From: Vibrio sp. HI00D65
Lineage (GTDB): Bacteria > Pseudomonadota > Gammaproteobacteria > Enterobacterales > Vibrionaceae
Assembly (NCBI RefSeq): GCF_001635455.1
Contig: NZ_LWEH01000013.1
Location: forward strand, 1 to 64,000
Length of the DNA: 64,000 nucleotides
Direction of reading: 5' to 3'
The notes beneath the pieces are model-generated. The model saw only the letters and a program-made list of their open reading frames with translations. It was not told where the DNA came from and made no database searches. Positions 44,242 through 52,562 of the stretch are shown in pieces (positions within the stretch are counted from its first letter, which is position 1; every line of letters begins with the position of its first letter). A program made the position numbers and the translations under genes.

Positions 44242-44898
44242 ATGAAAAAAACAATAGCTTTAGTCTCTGTAATCTCTTCTCTTAGTTCGTTTGCTTATGC
44301 TGATAATACTAATGTTATCACTGGCGAATCACCGGAAGAGGTTTACGTTCAATATCAGTCTATCAACCAAGTTACCGAGTCGATGAAGACAGAGGGTTTC
44401 ACGATGCATCGCTGTGGAATCAAGGCTCTGCGTAATAATATCCAAGCGACTCAGAGCCTTGAAGTTCCTCATAGTCAGATCCAGTGTGTGTACTCTAAGC
44501 CAGGCGCATCAACCAGTGATGAGTCTGAGTTGATCTACTGGCACCTGAATGTGCTTTATAGCATGGAAAGTGGACACTTTATTGCGGATAGTGAGTTTAC
44601 CGAACGCTACACTAGCGAGATCTATACACATAGTCCTGAGTACCTTCTTGATATTGGTCCACATTACTACCGTCAGCGTTCTGAAGTTGAAGCGTTGGGA
44701 ATGAAGGTCGGCGAATGTAATCTACAAAAAATTTATTACTTCAGCGCGCCAACAGAAGAGTCATATTTATCTGATATTGCATCTTGCCCTGTATATAAAG
44801 CTGACGGTGAATTGTCTGGTAATATCACAGTTGAAATTAACCATACACCGGCTAATTTCGGCTATAGTGAGAGACTTGTTCAATTTTACGCTATTTAA
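44242..44898 (+). CDS. Periplasmic protein of unknown function
   Basis: This 218-residue protein has a signal peptide (KKTIALVSVISSLSSFAYA-D). The mature domain contains four well-spaced cysteines (HRCGIK, IQCVYS, GECNLQ, ASCPVY), consistent with two disulfides in the periplasm. The sequence is acidic and aromatic-rich, with SPEEVYVQYQSINQVTESMK near the start. No family is recognised. A longer frame from 44146 is not credible: the ATG at 44242 has AAAGGA upstream and opens the signal peptide. It lies between the protease and the iutA-like gene, converging with the latter. Confidence 0.6.
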   Translation: MKKTIALVSVISSLSSFAYADNTNVITGESPEEVYVQYQSINQVTESMKTEGFTMHRCGIKALRNNIQATQSLEVPHSQIQCVYSKPGASTSDESELIYWHLNVLYSMESGHFIADSEFTERYTSEIYTHSPEYLLDIGPHYYRQRSEVEALGMKVGECNLQKIYYFSAPTEESYLSDIASCPVYKADGELSGNITVEINHTPANFGYSERLVQFYAI

Positions 44899-44981
44899 TA
44901 CTGGGCATTTTTAAGTCGATTTTATATTAACAATCTGACTCCTATTTATTTAGTTATTCTAAATTAGTATTGAATAAAAAA

Positions 44982-45006
44982 AGGGTTGGTACTAAATACC
45001 AACCCT
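44982..45006 (-). terminator. Terminator after the iutA-like gene
   Basis: AGGGTTGGTA and TACCAACCCT form a perfect ten-pair stem around five bases. On the minus strand it is followed by TTTTTTATTC. It belongs to the same sequence family as the hairpins at 33196 and 35655. Confidence 0.92.
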
Positions 45007-45033
45007 GTAATTGTTAATAAACTACAGCGAACT

Positions 45034-47151
45034 TTAGAACTTAACCTGATAGTTCAGAGTATAAGTACGTCCACGGCCTTTGTATTGGTAAAGCGCATCG
45101 CTACCGGTGTACCAGTGTTGAGCACGTTGGCTCCAGGTTGTGTAGTAATCTTCGTTTAGCAGGTTCTTAATACCAAAGCCCAGATTACCAACTGGAAGCT
45201 GGTAGCTACCTGTGAAATCAACTACTGTGAAGCCATCTAGCTCACGTTGATCAGCATCTTTGTAGTCAAACATAGTTAGGCTTTGTAGCTTCAGGCTATA
45301 GTCATTGTCGTACCAGCCAACCCAAGCCCCCGCTTTAGAAGTGCTCGCTTCCATCGCCTCGTGATCTTCCCAGCCAGTGTCTGTTTCAATTTCTGTCACA
45401 ACATAGTGACCTAATAGACCAAGCTGTAGCATGTTTGTTGCCCAGTAGCTGATTTGAGCTTCCGCGCCGTAGACACGTTTAGGCTCTGCAAGACCTGATA
45501 TCGATAGGTCATCTTCGTACTGAACGGTTGCGCTTGAGTGTGAGTAGTAGATTGCAGATTGTAGTGAGATATTATCTAAATCGTTACGGTAACCCAATTC
45601 GTAGCTGTCGGTTTTGATTCCATCTAGCTTAGAAGCGGCGACATCTTGAGTAGCGCTCTTGCCGTAGAAGCGATATAGCTGAGGGATATCGAAACCTTGT
45701 GAGAAGTTAGCCCAAATCTGAGAAGTAGGATTTAGGTGATAGATAGTACCAAAGTTAAACAAACCTTCAGCGTAATCTGTTGAGCCGCCAGGAATGAAGT
45801 CCGAACTAGAGGTCGCTTGGAAGTCAGACACGTCTATGTCCATTTTCTGATAGCGATAACCTGTTTGTACAGACCAATCATCAGTAATGCTGTATTCCGC
45901 TTGAATGAAGCCAGCGATAGATTGAGTGTCGATCCCCGGGTAACGACCTTGCATTTCACTGATGACGTTTACTAAACCTCCCGTAGCTTCGGTCGTAGCT
46001 TGATCGTAGATCGCTCTGTCGCTATCAAATTTATCGATGTAACCGTCGATACCGTAGGTCAGATTCCAAGAGCCAAATGATCTATTAAGTGCCGCTTTTA
46101 TTGCCCAAATATCAGTAGATTGGCGAGAGGAGTTAGTCGATAGAGTTGTCTTGCCATCAACTGTGTAAGGCATGAAGGTGTGCTCTTCGGCACGGTAAGA
46201 TAGTTCAGCAATTAGCTGATGGTTTAAGAAGTTGTTGTTGCTGTATGCCGCACTTAACATGACACGCTCTGTGCCTTGTTCTCGATCCGCTGAGTAGCCC
46301 TCTCTCACATCAACAAACTGGAAGTTACCGCTACCATCTTTATCAAAGTAAAGGCCGTAAGGAGTGTCTTGTTGGCTATTGTAGTACTGAGCCAACAAGT
46401 GTAGTTGTTGACCTTCAGCAACATTAATTTGTAGGTTACTCAGTAGGTCAATGGTCTCGTTAAACTGAGTCGAACCCTGAGTCATATCTGGAGTTACCAT
46501 CTCACCATCTGCATCGAAATAGCCTTGTGTTTTGGTGTAAGCGACCGATGCGCGTCCCTGAATTTTCTCGTTTCCACCTGCTATTGACTGAGCCAGTTTG
46601 TAGTCAAAATCTTCGCTTGATGAAAAGCCTGAAGCCCCACTAACAAATGATTCAAATTCGACTTCTTCACCAGACGCTTTTTTAGTAATGATATTGATAA
46701 CACCACCCGAAGCGCCGGCACCGTAAATTGATGTCGCACCAGAGAGTACTTCAATGCGGTCGATGTTGAATGGGTCAATTGAGTCTAACTGACGGCTTAT
46801 TGATCGAACTGATTGTAGAGATATACCATCAATCATTACCATCAGGCTGCGACCGCGTAAGTTTTGGCCAGCGTGAGTGCGACCACCACTGCTTACATCC
46901 AGTGAAGGGATAGTAGCTGCTAGAATCTCATCAAGGCTTTTGCCACCGCGGTATTCTTGCTCGATAGTCTCTGAGTTAATGTACCAAACGGTACCTGGAA
47001 TATCGCTGATCGTTTGAGGCGTGCGGCTAGAAACCACCACCATTTTTTCTTCAGTTGTTAGATCTTGAGCTTGGGCTGTAAATACTGTGGTTACTGCCGC
47101 AACTGCTATTGCGACGGTGGAAAGCTTGAAACTTCCTTTTTCGGTCTTCAT
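45034..47151 (-). CDS. iutA: TonB-dependent ferric aerobactin receptor, IutA-like
   Basis: This outer-membrane receptor of about 705 residues has a signal peptide (ending TAQAQ) and a TonB box (KMVVVSS). The plug closely follows IutA: IPSLDVSSGGRTHAGQNLRG, then SRQLDSIDPFNIDRIEVLSG and ATSIYGAGASGGVINIITKK. The barrel ends YKGRGRTYTLNYQVKF, again as in IutA. It should take up ferric aerobactin or a related hydroxamate. The ATG at 47187 precedes the signal by 12 residues, so 47151 is the likely start. A Fur-like site lies upstream and a GntR regulator gene follows the vatCDB pattern known from Vibrio vulnificus. Confidence 0.9.
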   Translation of the reverse strand: MKTEKGSFKLSTVAIAVAAVTTVFTAQAQDLTTEEKMVVVSSRTPQTISDIPGTVWYINSETIEQEYRGGKSLDEILAATIPSLDVSSGGRTHAGQNLRGRSLMVMIDGISLQSVRSISRQLDSIDPFNIDRIEVLSGATSIYGAGASGGVINIITKKASGEEVEFESFVSGASGFSSSEDFDYKLAQSIAGGNEKIQGRASVAYTKTQGYFDADGEMVTPDMTQGSTQFNETIDLLSNLQINVAEGQQLHLLAQYYNSQQDTPYGLYFDKDGSGNFQFVDVREGYSADREQGTERVMLSAAYSNNNFLNHQLIAELSYRAEEHTFMPYTVDGKTTLSTNSSRQSTDIWAIKAALNRSFGSWNLTYGIDGYIDKFDSDRAIYDQATTEATGGLVNVISEMQGRYPGIDTQSIAGFIQAEYSITDDWSVQTGYRYQKMDIDVSDFQATSSSDFIPGGSTDYAEGLFNFGTIYHLNPTSQIWANFSQGFDIPQLYRFYGKSATQDVAASKLDGIKTDSYELGYRNDLDNISLQSAIYYSHSSATVQYEDDLSISGLAEPKRVYGAEAQISYWATNMLQLGLLGHYVVTEIETDTGWEDHEAMEASTSKAGAWVGWYDNDYSLKLQSLTMFDYKDADQRELDGFTVVDFTGSYQLPVGNLGFGIKNLLNEDYYTTWSQRAQHWYTGSDALYQYKGRGRTYTLNYQVKF

Positions 47152-47302
47152 TTTTTTCTCTGCATTTATCAATGAAAGGCTGCACACATTTCTTTTGGCG
47201 CGGTGACTCTATTTTTTATTGTGTTTATCCAGACTCAACAGAGTGATGAGTAATGACGAATCGGATAAGTGAGTTGTTATTACTGCTGTTTCAGCTCTTA
47301 GT

Positions 47303-47321
47303 CTAAATAAGAATCATTATT
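47303..47321 (-). promoter_or_regulatory. Fur-like box upstream of iutA
   Basis: The run AATCATTAT matches nine consecutive bases of the Fur consensus, with 13 of 19 matches overall. It lies about 150 bases before the receptor start. Confidence 0.5.
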
Positions 47322-47494
47322 ATTGTATTTTTGATGTGAAAAAACAATATGAGAATGCAATTTATTTTCAGATGCAACAATAGTGTCTGTTTTACAGGGT
47401 CGTTAAAGCCCAGTTCTTATGTCTGATTTCATCTTAAATTACTGATTAAATGCTATTTTTTTTGAGTGGGGCGACGGAAAGTAAATGAAGAGAG

Positions 47495-47516
47495 AGCAGC
47501 ATCAAAGTATGCTGCT
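47495..47516 (-). terminator. Hairpin directly after the GntR regulator gene
   Basis: AGCAGCAT and ATGCTGCT are exact inverted copies around CAAAGT. On the minus strand it is followed by a C/T-rich stretch, so termination may be partial. Confidence 0.55.
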
Positions 47517-47522
47517 ATTAGA

Positions 47523-48479
47523 TTAATTGTTTTTTCCTGAAATACTGCTGCGTAATTGTTCTCGTTGTTCACGCGATACGTTCATGACATTGTTGTAGGT
47601 GCGATTCATTACTCGTATATCGTTTTCGAGCAATTGGGCTAGCTGTGTTGAGGCACTTTGATTGTCGCCTGCCAGAACCAGTTCCATGATGTCCAAGCGG
47701 CGCTGGCATGACTTGACCACGGAAGATTGGATATGCATAGAGACCAAATCAGTAGCCTTACGCAGACGATTTTGTTGTTGCATCATCCCCAACAAAAAGC
47801 GGTTTCCGGAGCTGGCTGCGAGCAGTTCATGAAAGTCGACACTTAGTGCGAAGAGTTGACTAGCGGAAGTCGATTTTGGATTGTTGATGGCGTAGATATG
47901 GCGATCTCGGCATGCTTCTAGTTCGCTACGCTTTAAGTTCCATGTCGGCTCAAGTAGTCCTGCGGGTTCAAAGATCAAGCGGCATCGATAGCTCTCGGTA
48001 TGCCTTTCAAGTGTGTTTAGAACACCATCAAGTTGCCATTTATAGCCGGGGCTGCGGCGGAAAATACCATCGCTTTCTAGTAGACGAGTGACATTTTGAA
48101 TTTCGCCACGATTAGCCTCATACCGTTCTTGTAAGTCTTTTTCCGAGAAGGAACTGTTTAATTCCCCAAAGAACAGGTCCATTAAAATATTCAGGTACAG
48201 TTGTTCTTGGCGGGGCTGTTCGTCGCCTGTCGGTACGTCTAGCTTGATATCAGCCGCGTCCATTTGAAGCACCGAACCTTTATAGGGAACAACCTTAGTA
48301 ATGCCCTGACTCGACAAATGTTTTAAAACGGCGCGTATTGGGCTTCTTGAGACTTCGAATTGTTGTGCCAAAGAAGATTCATTGAGGCTGCTACCGGCTT
48401 TAGCGTCTTCGGTTTTTAAGCTAGCAATGACTTTAAATAGCAAGTCTTGTTGGAGCTTTGTAATTGTCGTTATGTCCAT
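47523..48479 (-). CDS. GntR-family regulator with two winged-helix segments, IutR-like
   Basis: This 318-residue protein has an N-terminal GntR winged helix (SSLAQQFEVSRSPIRAVLKH). A second segment of similar form (SEKDLQERYEANRGEIQNVT, then LLESDGIFRRSPGYKWQL) lies at about residues 110-155. An FCD-type helical ligand domain follows (ESYRCRLIFEPAGLLEP, DFHELLAASSGNRFLLGMMQ). The place between the iutA-like receptor and the FhuB-like permease matches the iutR gene reported in Vibrio vulnificus, a GntR-type repressor of iutA. The equivalence is inferred from context and family. Confidence 0.8.
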   Translation of the reverse strand: MDITTITKLQQDLLFKVIASLKTEDAKAGSSLNESSLAQQFEVSRSPIRAVLKHLSSQGITKVVPYKGSVLQMDAADIKLDVPTGDEQPRQEQLYLNILMDLFFGELNSSFSEKDLQERYEANRGEIQNVTRLLESDGIFRRSPGYKWQLDGVLNTLERHTESYRCRLIFEPAGLLEPTWNLKRSELEACRDRHIYAINNPKSTSASQLFALSVDFHELLAASSGNRFLLGMMQQQNRLRKATDLVSMHIQSSVVKSCQRRLDIMELVLAGDNQSASTQLAQLLENDIRVMNRTYNNVMNVSREQREQLRSSISGKNN

Positions 48480-48669
48480 AGGGCTTACAAATCAGTTGAT
48501 TATTGGAACCATGGTAAACATAAAAGTGCTCGAATACCATTTATTGTGTTTCTGCAACCAAAAAACAATTACCAGTATTCCGGATTAGCGATGCCGACTG
48601 AGAGGATAAAAGAGGGTTGAGGGGATAAATAAGGATTGAACAGACAAAGATAAAGATAGAATTGAAATA

Positions 48670-48704
48670 AGCCTCCACTTCGGAGTTCAGCGAAGTGAAG
48701 GGGC
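48670..48704 (-). terminator. Terminator after the siderophore permease gene
   Basis: CACTTCG and CGAAGTG, extended by AGCC/GGCT, form an interrupted stem. On the minus strand it is followed by TATTTC. Confidence 0.65.
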
Positions 48705-48715
48705 TTGTTGAAAGA

Positions 48716-50716
48716 TTACTTTCTCATTAGGTAAAGGAAGTAGCCGCCTCCAAGTAGAGAGGCCAGTAGCCCAGCAGGGAACTGCCAAGGGAACCACAAC
48801 GTACGACCAATCCAGTCCGCTGCGACCATGATGTTCGCGCCCAACAATGCCGCTGTCAGCATTTGCGGAATTGCTCTGTATTGGTGAAGCGAGCGGGCCA
48901 TGTGAGGTGCTAATAGTCCGATGAAGCTCAGAGGACCAATAACGATAGTGCACAGCGTAGTCAGTGCTGCGACCAATAACAGCAAGGCTAAGCGAACTGT
49001 AGTTGTGTTCATCCCCAAACTGCTGGTGGTCACTTCACCCAGGTTTATAAGCTCAACCCAGCGATGTAGTGAAAGGGAAATAGCACCAACCATTGTCACA
49101 CCAACAGCAAGTAAAACGACATCTTGTGTGGCAACCAGATACGTTGAACCCGATAACCAAGTCAGCAGCGCCGTGGCATTTTCGTTACCTGAACTCATCG
49201 TAATACGCAGCAAAGCATCAAGCCCAGCACTTAGCGCGATACCGGTTAACAGAGTTTGCGTTGGCGCGAAGTTGTGCTTTCTGCCCATCAACCAAACTAC
49301 AGTCGTAACAGATGTTGCTCCAAGTGTACCAAGCAGCATTTGTTCTTCGCGTCCAATCGAGTTGCCCCAGAGTGTGCCGAGAACCAGCGCTAGGGCAGCA
49401 CCTGAACTTATGCCCAACACTTCCGGACTCGCCATCGGGTTATTTGAAATACGTTGAATAATGGTGCCCGCGAAAGCGAGGCCAATACCGGCTAATAGTG
49501 CAACCAGTACTCGTGGCGTGCGCAATTCAAATAAGGATTCATGAATCTCAATACTCCAGCCGAATTGATTTTTACCGACAGTGAGCGCAATCAAACATGT
49601 AACCGCCAATACTAAAGACATAGCAATCACGGTTTTGGCCGTATTAGCTCGCTTGTACTGTTCAATATGCTCGTTACGGCTCTTAAGATCCGACTGAAGT
49701 TTAGTACGTTGCAATAGCCACAATAAAAATGGAGCGCCAAGTAATGCTGTCATTGCGCCCGTTGGCAGTAGCTCACCACCAAAACCTGAGAATGGCTGAA
49801 TCACTAAATCGACAATCAACAGGATTAAACTACCGATCAAGCCACTGGTTAATATTTGTTTAGCGAATGATCTAACGCCTAGTAGCCTTGCAATCGCTGG
49901 GGCAACAATACCCACAAAGCCAATTAAGCCCACCTCACTGACTACCGCAGCGGTGATAAAGATTGCGAGAGATAGACACAACAGTTTGATTTGCTTAATG
50001 TTCACGCCTAGCGAAGTGGCAACATTATCACCAAACTGCAATGCAGACAATGGCCTTTGCAGGACGAGCAGTAGTAGAGTTGGAATGGCAATCAGGGGTA
50101 ATAAAACTTGAACGCTAGACCAATCATTTTGGTTAAGCACACCTGCGCCCCATACGAATACACTGGTGAGCTGTTGCTCATGCAGCATCAGTAGCATGGT
50201 GTTGAGTGATCCTAAAAATAGGCTCACGACCATACCCGCCAGAACCATATGTAGTGGCGAAAACCCACGCGTAGAGCTGAGTGCAAAGACTAAACCCGTA
50301 GCAAGGCAGCCACCAATGAAAGCTGGGATAAAAAGAGGAACAGCGACACTTGTCGGGGTTAAAAGTAAACCCAATACCATACCTAGCTCTGCGCCCGCAG
50401 CGACACCAAGTGTCGTCGGTGAAGCAATAGGGTTACGCAATACAAACTGCATCACACAGCCGGCGACTGCTAGTGCAAAACCACAAAGGAGTGCAACTGC
50501 AAGTCTCGGTAAATAAGTGAGATGGGTGATCAGGTGTTGGTAGTTCGCTGAATCAAAATGAAAGAGCGTATCCCAAATCAACCCAATGCCTTTCGAGTAA
50601 GGTGCGGTTATCTGAAGTAGCGAGCTGATAAGGAGAACAGCCGTAACCGATAGGGCGACTGCTTTAACGTGAGTTCTTGCCACTGCTGAACCTTCAATCT
50701 TGGTGGTTGCTATCAT
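48716..50716 (-). CDS. Fused double FecCD/FhuB-type siderophore permease
   Basis: This 666-residue inner-membrane protein is made of two tandem FecCD units of about 330 residues. Equivalent motifs appear twice: RLAVALLCGFALAVAGCVMQ and RVLVALLAGIGLAFAGTIIQ, then NPIASPTTLGVAAGAELGMV and NPMASPEVLGISSGAALALV, and finally GLIGFVGIVAPAIARLLG and GPLSFIGLLAPHMARSLH. This is the layout of FhuB, which serves hydroxamate siderophores. Its start overlaps the stop of the binding-protein gene (ATGA), so translation is coupled. It corresponds to VatB of the V. vulnificus aerobactin system. Confidence 0.92.
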   Translation of the reverse strand: MIATTKIEGSAVARTHVKAVALSVTAVLLISSLLQITAPYSKGIGLIWDTLFHFDSANYQHLITHLTYLPRLAVALLCGFALAVAGCVMQFVLRNPIASPTTLGVAAGAELGMVLGLLLTPTSVAVPLFIPAFIGGCLATGLVFALSSTRGFSPLHMVLAGMVVSLFLGSLNTMLLMLHEQQLTSVFVWGAGVLNQNDWSSVQVLLPLIAIPTLLLLVLQRPLSALQFGDNVATSLGVNIKQIKLLCLSLAIFITAAVVSEVGLIGFVGIVAPAIARLLGVRSFAKQILTSGLIGSLILLIVDLVIQPFSGFGGELLPTGAMTALLGAPFLLWLLQRTKLQSDLKSRNEHIEQYKRANTAKTVIAMSLVLAVTCLIALTVGKNQFGWSIEIHESLFELRTPRVLVALLAGIGLAFAGTIIQRISNNPMASPEVLGISSGAALALVLGTLWGNSIGREEQMLLGTLGATSVTTVVWLMGRKHNFAPTQTLLTGIALSAGLDALLRITMSSGNENATALLTWLSGSTYLVATQDVVLLAVGVTMVGAISLSLHRWVELINLGEVTTSSLGMNTTTVRLALLLLVAALTTLCTIVIGPLSFIGLLAPHMARSLHQYRAIPQMLTAALLGANIMVAADWIGRTLWFPWQFPAGLLASLLGGGYFLYLMRK

Positions 50717-51624
50717 TTTTGGGTCAGTAGTTTTGTTATGTGGTCACTAAATCTTTGCGCAGCGATAAGGCCTCCAAAGGTCCAGATGCTCGGAAGCTCA
50801 TACACTGAATCTGTTCTGGTGAATTCCATGGCCTGCCAAAGTGCAGATTGAGTGAGTTGATTTTTTTCGTTTTCAGTCAAAGGACCAAAAAGCATCACGT
50901 TTGCTTGTTGATGTTCCGCGAGTCTCACCACACCTGTGGTGCTAAAGCCCCAAAGGTTGGTCGGTTCTTGCCAATCGTTTTTTAGCCCCATCGCTTCAAT
51001 GGTCGCTTGCGCTAGTGAACCTTGGCTGTGAATTCGTAAAGTTTTATCGTTGATGAAACGACCAAAAATCAATGGCTTATCTGAATTGCCTGCTGCTTGT
51101 ATTTTTTCACCGTTGTCATGAAGTCGCTGCTTTGTGTCTGCAATAATTTGTTGGGCTCTTTGTTTTTGGCCGAATAATTTACCAAGCGACAACGTAATCG
51201 CTTTAGCAGATTCAATCGGCTGCTTCTTTTGGCTGTAAACGCTATAAACCAGCACCGGAGCAATTTTATTGAGTTGGTGATAAGCCGCAGCCATGTGTTC
51301 GCTAATCAGGATGACATCAGGCTTCAACTTCGTTAATAGTTCTAAGTTAGGCTCGCGTCGAGAACCAACATCGGTGGCACCTTGGTTCAGTTCTGGCTTC
51401 ACAACCCACTGCTGATAACCTTTGGCATCGGCAATGCCCTCTAGCTCAACGCCAAGGCTGAGCATCGTTTCTGACAGAACCCAATCTAACGCCACAACTT
51501 TTTTAGGGGTTGTTTCGAAAGAATCGGTTCCCATTTCGTGTGTGATTTCTAATGCATGAGGGCTCTCTAGCGCGTAAGCATTAAATACGAATAAGACAGA
51601 CAGTAGCGCCATGAACTTTTTCAT
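50713..51624 (-). CDS. Periplasmic siderophore-binding protein, FhuD/VatD-like
   Basis: This 303-residue protein has a signal peptide (KKFMALLSVLFVFNAYA). The class III binding-protein fold is shown by KKVVALDWVLSETMLSLGVE, TDVGSRREPNLELLTKLKPD and VILISEHMAAAYHQLNKIAP, with a C-terminal lobe containing LWGFSTTGVVRLAEHQQANV. The DVGxRxEPNLE pattern is shared with FhuD. It would deliver ferric hydroxamates to the permease. It lies 17 bases after the ATPase gene and overlaps the permease gene by four bases. Confidence 0.88.
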   Translation of the reverse strand: MKKFMALLSVLFVFNAYALESPHALEITHEMGTDSFETTPKKVVALDWVLSETMLSLGVELEGIADAKGYQQWVVKPELNQGATDVGSRREPNLELLTKLKPDVILISEHMAAAYHQLNKIAPVLVYSVYSQKKQPIESAKAITLSLGKLFGQKQRAQQIIADTKQRLHDNGEKIQAAGNSDKPLIFGRFINDKTLRIHSQGSLAQATIEAMGLKNDWQEPTNLWGFSTTGVVRLAEHQQANVMLFGPLTENEKNQLTQSALWQAMEFTRTDSVYELPSIWTFGGLIAAQRFSDHITKLLTQK

Positions 51625-51641
51625 AACAGATTCCTCGTCAT

Positions 51642-52409
51642 TTAAGGGATGTAACTGATTGGTTGCCCTGTTTCAGGGTGGTCGAATAGCGCCAGCTCCA
51701 TGCCATAGATTTTCATCAGCGTTTCCGGTGTCATCAACTCTTTCGGAGAGCCAGAAGCGACCACTTCACCGGAGTGAAGAGCAATAAGATGGTCACTGAA
51801 TTTTGCCGCCATATTGACGTCATGAAGTACCATAATCACGGTCAAACCCAGTGATTGGTTAAGCTCTCGAATTAAAGACAGTAGCTCATGTTGATGGGCA
51901 ACATCTAGTGCCGATGTTGGTTCGTCTAATAAAATACATTGGCTTTTTTGGGCAAGTAGCATGGCGACCCAAGCTCTTTGTCGCTCACCACCCGATAGGG
52001 TTGCAACGAATCTATCTGAGAAATCGTTCAAGCCTACTTTTTCAATAGCTTCATCGACAATTTGGTAGTCTTCTTTGCTGTATCTTCCAAATGCGCCTTT
52101 CCAAGGGTAGCGACCAAAGCAAACTAACTCACGAACGGTGACACCATCAGTGATAGGTGGATGCTGCGGTAGGTAAGCGACTTGATGTGCAAACTCTAGG
52201 TTACTGTATGAAGACAGTAGTTGTTCGTTGAAGAATACTTCTCCCTGGGTTGGGGCATTTTGTCGACTCAGTAGTTTCATGAGAGTCGATTTACCGCATC
52301 CATTATGACCAAGTAATGTGGTGACCTTTTTTGGCTCAAAGGTTAATTGGGTAGGGGAGAGGATCTTCTTACCGTCGATTTCGAACGAGGCATTGGTAAG
52401 TTTGTACAT
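51642..52409 (-). CDS. Siderophore ABC transporter ATPase, FhuC/VatC-like
   Basis: This 255-residue ATPase has the Walker A motif LGHNGCGKSTLMKLL, a Q-loop (AYLPQHPPITDGVTVREL), the signature ATLSGGERQRAWVAMLLAQ, Walker B ILLDEPTSALDVAHQ and the switch histidine in VLHDVNMAAKF. The FhuC/FepC features, including the GRYPW stretch, are present. It is the first gene of the minus-strand ATPase-binding protein-permease unit, and a Fur box lies in its promoter region. Confidence 0.92.
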   Translation of the reverse strand: MYKLTNASFEIDGKKILSPTQLTFEPKKVTTLLGHNGCGKSTLMKLLSRQNAPTQGEVFFNEQLLSSYSNLEFAHQVAYLPQHPPITDGVTVRELVCFGRYPWKGAFGRYSKEDYQIVDEAIEKVGLNDFSDRFVATLSGGERQRAWVAMLLAQKSQCILLDEPTSALDVAHQHELLSLIRELNQSLGLTVIMVLHDVNMAAKFSDHLIALHSGEVVASGSPKELMTPETLMKIYGMELALFDHPETGQPISYIP

Positions 52410-52465
52410 AGTGAAATATGAAGTTGAGTTATAGGCTACTAGCCGTTAATGTAACATAATGAAAA

Positions 52466-52484
52466 ACAAATGATAATTATTCTC
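52466..52484. promoter_or_regulatory. Fur box shared by the transporter operon and the divergent MFS gene
   Basis: The 19 bases around AAATGATAATTATTCTC match the Fur consensus at 14 positions. It lies 57 bases before the ATPase gene and 79 before the MFS gene, so both may be iron-repressed. Confidence 0.65.
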
Positions 52485-52562
52485 CAAATCAATTAGTTTG
52501 CTGCTATTCATGTTGTTACCCACTCACTTGCTTTCAAAAATAGCTTAATCAACCTCGAGATT

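Larger units (their letters stand above)
47152..47522. promoter_or_regulatory. Control region of the iutA-like gene
   Basis: 371 bases lie between the regulator and receptor genes. They hold the regulator's terminator-like hairpin (47495-47516) and a Fur-like site at 47303-47321, inside a strongly AT-rich tract typical of iron-regulated promoters. The regulator's operator is expected here but I could not single it out. Confidence 0.6.

Noticed and set aside
44060..44254. 64-codon minus-strand frame
   Set aside because: It is AT-rich, lacks a ribosome-binding site and overlaps the start of the well-supported periplasmic protein gene.
48921..49457. 178-codon open frame on the plus strand
   Set aside because: It is antisense to the FhuB-like permease, has no family-like sequence and no ribosome-binding site. 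It is a by-product of codon use in the real gene.
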